Program-made: the position numbers and the translations under genes
Notes under the pieces: generated by a model
What the model saw: only the letters and a program-made list of their open reading frames with translations
Database searches by the model: none
Told to the model about the DNA's origin: nothing
NCBI GenBank assembly: GCA_015039465.1
Contig: MU130154.1
Coordinates: 407,966 to 471,965, forward strand
From: Phlegmacium glaucopus
Lineage: Eukaryota; Basidiomycota; Agaricomycetes; Agaricales; Cortinariaceae
Length of the DNA: 64,000 nt
Direction: 5' to 3'
Part shown: positions 60,743 to 64,000 of the stretch, piece by piece
How positions within the stretch are numbered: the first letter of the stretch is position 1
Layout of the letters: every line of letters starts with the position of its first letter

Positions 60743-61399
60743 CAGCTATTTGTGAAATGGTAGACATTTTGGAAAATTTCTCATGTGTGCCTTTGTTTGT
60801 ATAAATACCCATATTTAGGCAGAATTGATGCATATGATCTCAGACGAGTGGCGGCTGGCAGCTGCACTAGTATTACTACTATATAGCACTCTGCTAAAGA
60901 GATACTACAATGACAAACTTCCACTACATACCAGATGAACAAAAGAAACTCATTCTCACTATGCACCTTCGGGGCATGTGCTTCAGAGACATTGGGACTG
61001 CAACAGGCATTGGTATATGTACCATTCAAGGAATCAAGAGGGTTATTGACAGGGAAAGTTGTAAATAAGCCTCTTGAGCCATGCCCATGAGATAAGCAGC
61101 CACTGGGGCTTGCGGACGTGGTTGATGAGTGTTTGAATGATAGTAACTGGGATTCATTTGTGCAACTTACCACAGAGATATCCAGCCTTTATGCTGTACA
61201 CATAGGCTCCTCGTCACTAGCAGGGTCAATAATCAGCATTACAATGACAAATATATTGAGGCAGAGTGCCGAAGTGGGGGAAAGTGGAGCAATGAGGAAT
61301 GAGGCACGGTTCACGCACTATACTATATCTAGTTGTTTACAGTAAACAAAGGTGCACATGAGAAATTTTCCAAAATGTCTACCATTTCGCAAATAGCTG
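60743..61399 (+). mobile_element. Non-autonomous Tc1/mariner element with TA target duplication
   Basis: Terminal inverted repeats of about 57 bp: left from 60743 (CAGCTATTTGTGAAATGGTA...), right ending 61399 (reverse complement CAGCTATTTGCGAAATGGTA...). Both are flanked by TA (60741-60742 and 61400-61401), the signature of Tc1/mariner insertion. The interior holds the remnant of a transposase N-terminus. At 657 bp it is too short to be autonomous. Confidence 0.88.
60910..61068 (+). pseudogene. Truncated Tc1/mariner-type transposase N-terminus
   Basis: A 52-codon frame starting MTNFHYIPDEQKKLILTMHL and continuing RGMCFRDIGTATGIGICTIQ looks like the helix-turn-helix DNA-binding part of basidiomycete Tc1/mariner transposases. 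It ends at a stop at 61066-61068; in another frame the following bases (NKPLEPCP...DVVDECLND) resemble the continuing transposase. The DDE catalytic domain is absent. The frame shift and missing domain make it a dead copy. Confidence 0.65.
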
Positions 61400-61401
61400 T
61401 A

Positions 61402-61842
61402 ATCAACATGCCAAACTGTGGTGGGAAGACGACCTGGTATGTATAAAGGAAGTACCAAAAGAGCTAAACTTAGCTGACAATTTCATCAGATATTCACGCT
61501 TACCTCATTGTCATTTTTAACCATATTCCTTCTTTCCCTTTATCGCACAAAACACCAGCCTATTTGCAACACCATCCCATCAGCCGCCCTCATTTCCCAT
61601 CACACATACTGCCCCTTTTACACTGCATCACTCTAGCAGTTACGGTTTGCCAGCACCTACATTTAGTTGGGTTTATTAGTCTACCCAACATCAGCAAAAG
61701 AGCATACCACTGGGAGAGCTAGCAGAAGCATTTATAGTCCTTCCAGCTCTCCAGAGCTTGTGATAGAACTACAATACTATGTCCAATTATAGCAAGTATT
61801 CTAGAATCATAGAGCCACTAGAGCAGGCATAGAAAGCTAGAT
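61402..61842. other. Spacer with no recognised feature
   Basis: About 440 bp between the mariner derivative and the mirrored segment. It has the CpG-poor, GpC-richer look of the repeat DNA to its left, which contrasts with what follows. No gene or repeat recognised. Confidence 0.4.
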
Positions 61843-62332
61843 CCAAACAAATTTACTATATCTTGTGAACTGTTCATTTTCTAGTCACAGCAGTAGTACA
61901 CTCATATAATCTTTAGTGTTTCGATGTCTGTAATATACAGCGTGTACCACGTTAGGTTGAGGTTCACTACCAAGACGTGGTTTAGAACAATAAGGTCGGT
62001 GACTATTTTTACCTTTAGGAACGAAGTTTGTACGTAAATTATGTGTCCGTTCACAGAAATAAAGTGATTATCATTAAACTGAGTTATCAATTGTCCGAAC
62101 ACTTGTCGACTTAAGTACCGAACCCCCTATACTTAGATAAAACTTCACATACTGAGGACCTTTTAAACTAACCAAAAACGTACGATACAAGATGATAGTG
62201 TGATTTGTACACAACTCTTTCGTCCTATATTTCTCCTTTTCCCTTCTTTTCCCTTATGTCCTACTATAATCACTATCACTATCACTTCTACTTCTGAATC
62301 TCCTTCACCTACTGGATTTATCGTAACTAACT
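61843..62332. mobile_element. KDZ transposase C-terminal part, readable only in the unreversed complement
   Basis: Replacing each base by its complement without reversing the order gives a continuous frame containing SCEYIRNHKATDIICRTWCN, PTPSDGSAPNLVIPATDKNG and FKHAFNTQ. A 48-nt intron (62048-62095) follows, with CAG|GCAAGT at its start and TTAACAG at its end. Then comes ACEQLNSWLGGYESILKCMT, and after PGKFDWFLHAMFYYHTKHVL an acidic tail with a stop at 62330-62332. This is the C-terminal region of fungal Kyakuja-Dileera-Zisupton (KDZ) transposases. Neither real strand encodes it. The stop in frame just before 61843 suggests the normal/mirrored junction is there. Identification is by recalled family consensus. 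Confidence 0.8.
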
Positions 62333-62423
62333 ATCTTAAACAATACAAAAACATGAATATAACGTAATCGGTTTCAACTTAAATATGAGTCTTAGGTGAA
62401 TCTTAACTTATACTGTCTACTAT

Positions 62424-62582
62424 AGATTTAAGACTAGTCTTAGACTGGTCTAGACCAGTCTAAGACTAGTCTAGACTAGTCTAGACTAGTCTTAACCAGT
62501 CTAGACCAGTCTGAACCAGTCTGAACCAACCTAAGACTAGTCTTAACCAGTCTAAAGACTAGTCTAGACTAGTCTAGACCAC
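62424..62582. repeat. 10-bp palindromic minisatellite
   Basis: About fifteen copies of AGACTAGTCT/AGACCAGTCT-like words as printed; in the unreversed complement the unit reads TCTGATCAGA. Because the unit is self-complementary, the array can form hairpins in either reading. It lies between the two mirrored genes. Confidence 0.85.
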
Positions 62583-62589
62583 CCCCTGT

Positions 62590-63230
62590 CTTTTCATGAC
62601 CTTCCCGTTCGCCGATAGTAAGTCCAATATACACAGTCGGTATTGTATACTATTCTTACAACTATACTAATGACTGAGTGTAAATCCGACCGTTACGTGA
62701 GGAGTTGACCACGTCGCGATACCCGTTTCTCCCATAAACTTAACAACAACTACATAAATTACTACTTCCGTAACTCGTTCGGCTACGTAGTCTTTAAAGA
62801 TTCATGGAGCTCTTGATGTCCAAGTAGATACGTGTGGGTCTACTGCTACACTCATAAGAAAAAGATCTGAGACATGAAAGAGTACATAACAGTTGTCCTT
62901 CTGTTTCTTCGGAAAGCCTCGGGAGAGTATAATAACCGGAAACGGTGTGTGGAGTTTTATTGGTAACCTTTACGAGTAGAGTTACTGTTTCCTATACCTA
63001 TAGGATAACCACCAGAACGGTAACACCATCGACACCACTCAAAACTAATATATGAGGAACGTTAAGAACTGTAGATAAACCAAAAATAGTCTAACTTGCA
63101 CCTGAGGCCGAACAGTTTAGTCCTGTTTAGTTCGAGTTACCATTACACGGATCGTTCAGTCGTTACCGGCCGTCACAATCCCGTTGACGTTGCGGCTGAA
63201 TCAGTTCGATCGTCCCCTAGGTTTCAATTA
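62590..63230. pseudogene. Mirrored gene, first exons: repeat-associated basidiomycete protein (DUF6532-like?)
   Basis: Again readable only as the unreversed complement. Coding blocks: NDEGIEQADASEISKYLENY, then an intron 62849-62897 (GTGAGT...CAACAG), FRSPLILLALATHLKITIGN, GYGYPIGGLAIVVAV, an intron 63036-63091 (GTGAGT...TTATCAG), then IERGLRLVKSGQIKLNGN. The architecture recalls the repeat-rich basidiomycete DUF6532 proteins, which is a weak inference. Both introns have consensus ends only in this reading. Confidence 0.55.
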
Positions 63231-63313
63231 TTATAAAGTCTTTTCTATAGATGTTCACTGAATGGATCGTCCCCTAGGTTTCTCCTTTCCTACCCCTAGG
63301 GACGATCCGACCC
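63205..63313. repeat. Hairpin repeat GATCGTCCCCTAGG
   Basis: GATCGTCCCCTAGGTTTC occurs at about 63209 and again at 63264, and an inverted copy (CCCCTAGGGACGATCC) at about 63294-63309. The last two form an inverted repeat with a loop of roughly 15 bases. The array sits in the gap between mirrored coding exons and could be the end of a small inserted element. Confidence 0.7.
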
Positions 63314-63575
63314 CCACAAATTCATGATTATACCTGTATTGCCTCTATATTTTATTTATTTCCTTACTATGCTATTATTAATTAATTAATTTATTCTTCA
63401 CCACGCTATACTTTTTATCTTTATTTTCTGCCTCACTTAGCCTCCTGGTCTCAGCCTCGCCTTGATGCCTTAAGGCCTCAGTTGGTCACTGCCTTCGCCT
63501 CAACCTGCCTTCCAGCCTCCAGCAGCCTTTCCACCCCACATACTAAGATCTCAACTCCAAACCCAATTTCAGCCC
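63310..63575. other. AT-rich then GCCTC-rich stretch, orientation parity unclear
   Basis: An AT-rich block with a TTAATTAATTAA run near 63377, then a GCCTC/GCCTT-rich stretch (63430-63530). As printed it is GpC-rich and CpG-poor like normal repeat DNA in this window, opposite to the mirrored DNA on both sides, so it may not share the mirroring. Confidence 0.4.
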
Positions 63576-63588
63576 ACAGGGGATTGTC

Positions 63589-63821
63589 CGTCGAGACTAC
63601 TTTGGGTACCTTCCTTTGTGTTTCAGTTACTCATACTACCGATGTGGTTGAGACAGACCCCACACCAGTGTACACCGACCCAACGGCGACGGTTTGTAGA
63701 GTTACGTCTTTTTACCTTGTGGTAGGAGTGACGTCGGTAACGATTCCAACTGAAGAGGTTTCACCTACTCCTTCTCCTCCTCCATCCTCGACCTCTAGGA
63801 GCACGTGATCAACTCTAAATC
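63589..63821. pseudogene. Mirrored gene, last exon
   Basis: In the unreversed complement, an acceptor CCTAACAG (63581-63588) is followed by SSDETHGRKHKVNEYDGYTN, SVWGVVTCGWVAAAKHLNAE, KWNTILTAAIAKVDFSKVD, an acidic run and the end DPRALVEI with a stop at 63819-63821. It probably continues the mirrored protein that starts near 62590. The printed-strand frame 63482-63808 over the same bases is an artefact of this. Confidence 0.55.
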
Positions 63822-64000
63822 ATACACAGATAGATAAGACTGACCGAAAATCATAACCGTTATAACTGCTCTTGAAGAAGTCTACCTAGTGGAGTTTACC
63901 TGTTTACCAAACTTGAAGACAGCATTTTATCGGACCAATAGTAACTAAGTACTACATCATAATTAACTAAAATTTATGATATAATGTTACAAAATACACG

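Noticed and set aside
61902..62102. 66-codon minus-strand frame
   Set aside because: Overlaps the mirrored KDZ exon and has no similarity to a known protein; chance.
63482..63808. 108-codon plus-strand frame rich in Thr, Ser and Pro, resembling a secreted protein
   Set aside because: The second half of its bases form a convincing exon when complemented without reversal, so the printed-strand frame is a by-product of the mirrored sequence.

Overview
The window is nuclear DNA of a filamentous basidiomycete, most likely a mushroom-forming agaricomycete. The evidence is dense genes broken by many 45-60 nt introns, an AA9 lytic polysaccharide monooxygenase (LPMO), a basidiomycete-type trifunctional TRP1, a KDZ-type transposase and short TA-flanked transposon remnants. 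No rRNA, tRNA, CRISPR array or operon was recognised. Gene boundaries were inferred by splicing exons by eye, so the internal exon structure is approximate.

From 1 to 57.7 kb the window is ordinary gene-rich chromosome. In order: Drs2-type flippase (-, runs off the left edge), phospholipid:diacylglycerol acyltransferase (+), unknown protein (-), flavin-dependent halogenase (+), TMEM184/DUF300 membrane protein (-), serine carboxypeptidase (+), trifunctional TRP1 (+), Slt2-type MAP kinase (-), proteasome chaperone PAC2 (+), RRP12 (-), glycerol-3-phosphate acyltransferase (+), a one-pass membrane protein (-), an eEF3/New1-type ABC ATPase (+), AA9 LPMO (+), homeodomain factor (-), an NDR-type kinase with a CRIB motif (+), ATP sulfurylase (-), a vigilin/Scp160 multi-KH protein (-), ERO1 (+) and an unknown one-pass membrane protein (+). 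Several neighbours are divergent with very short shared promoters: RRP12/GPAT 79 bp, SCP160/ERO1 151 bp, SLT2/PAC2 182 bp. Lipid and ER functions recur (flippase, PDAT, GPAT, ERO1, Scp160), but nothing looks like a dedicated cluster.

From 58.3 kb the content changes. A small secreted protein built from a perfect 242-bp tandem duplication with dibasic sites (58.3-59.1 kb) is followed by AT-rich repeat DNA. This includes a possible MITE (59.4-59.8 kb), a MITE full of CCCTAA-like and TTTGTAC repeats (60.09-60.73 kb), and a 657-bp Tc1/mariner derivative with TA duplications and a truncated transposase (60.74-61.40 kb).

The most unexpected signal is the last 2.1 kb. From about 61,843 the text makes biological sense only when complemented WITHOUT being reversed. 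Read that way it encodes the C-terminal part of a KDZ transposase with a textbook GC-AG intron, then a second multi-exon gene with GT-AG introns. Inversion cannot produce this, so the stretch looks like a string-reversal error in the sequence record rather than biology. The ordinary ORFs found there on either strand should be ignored.
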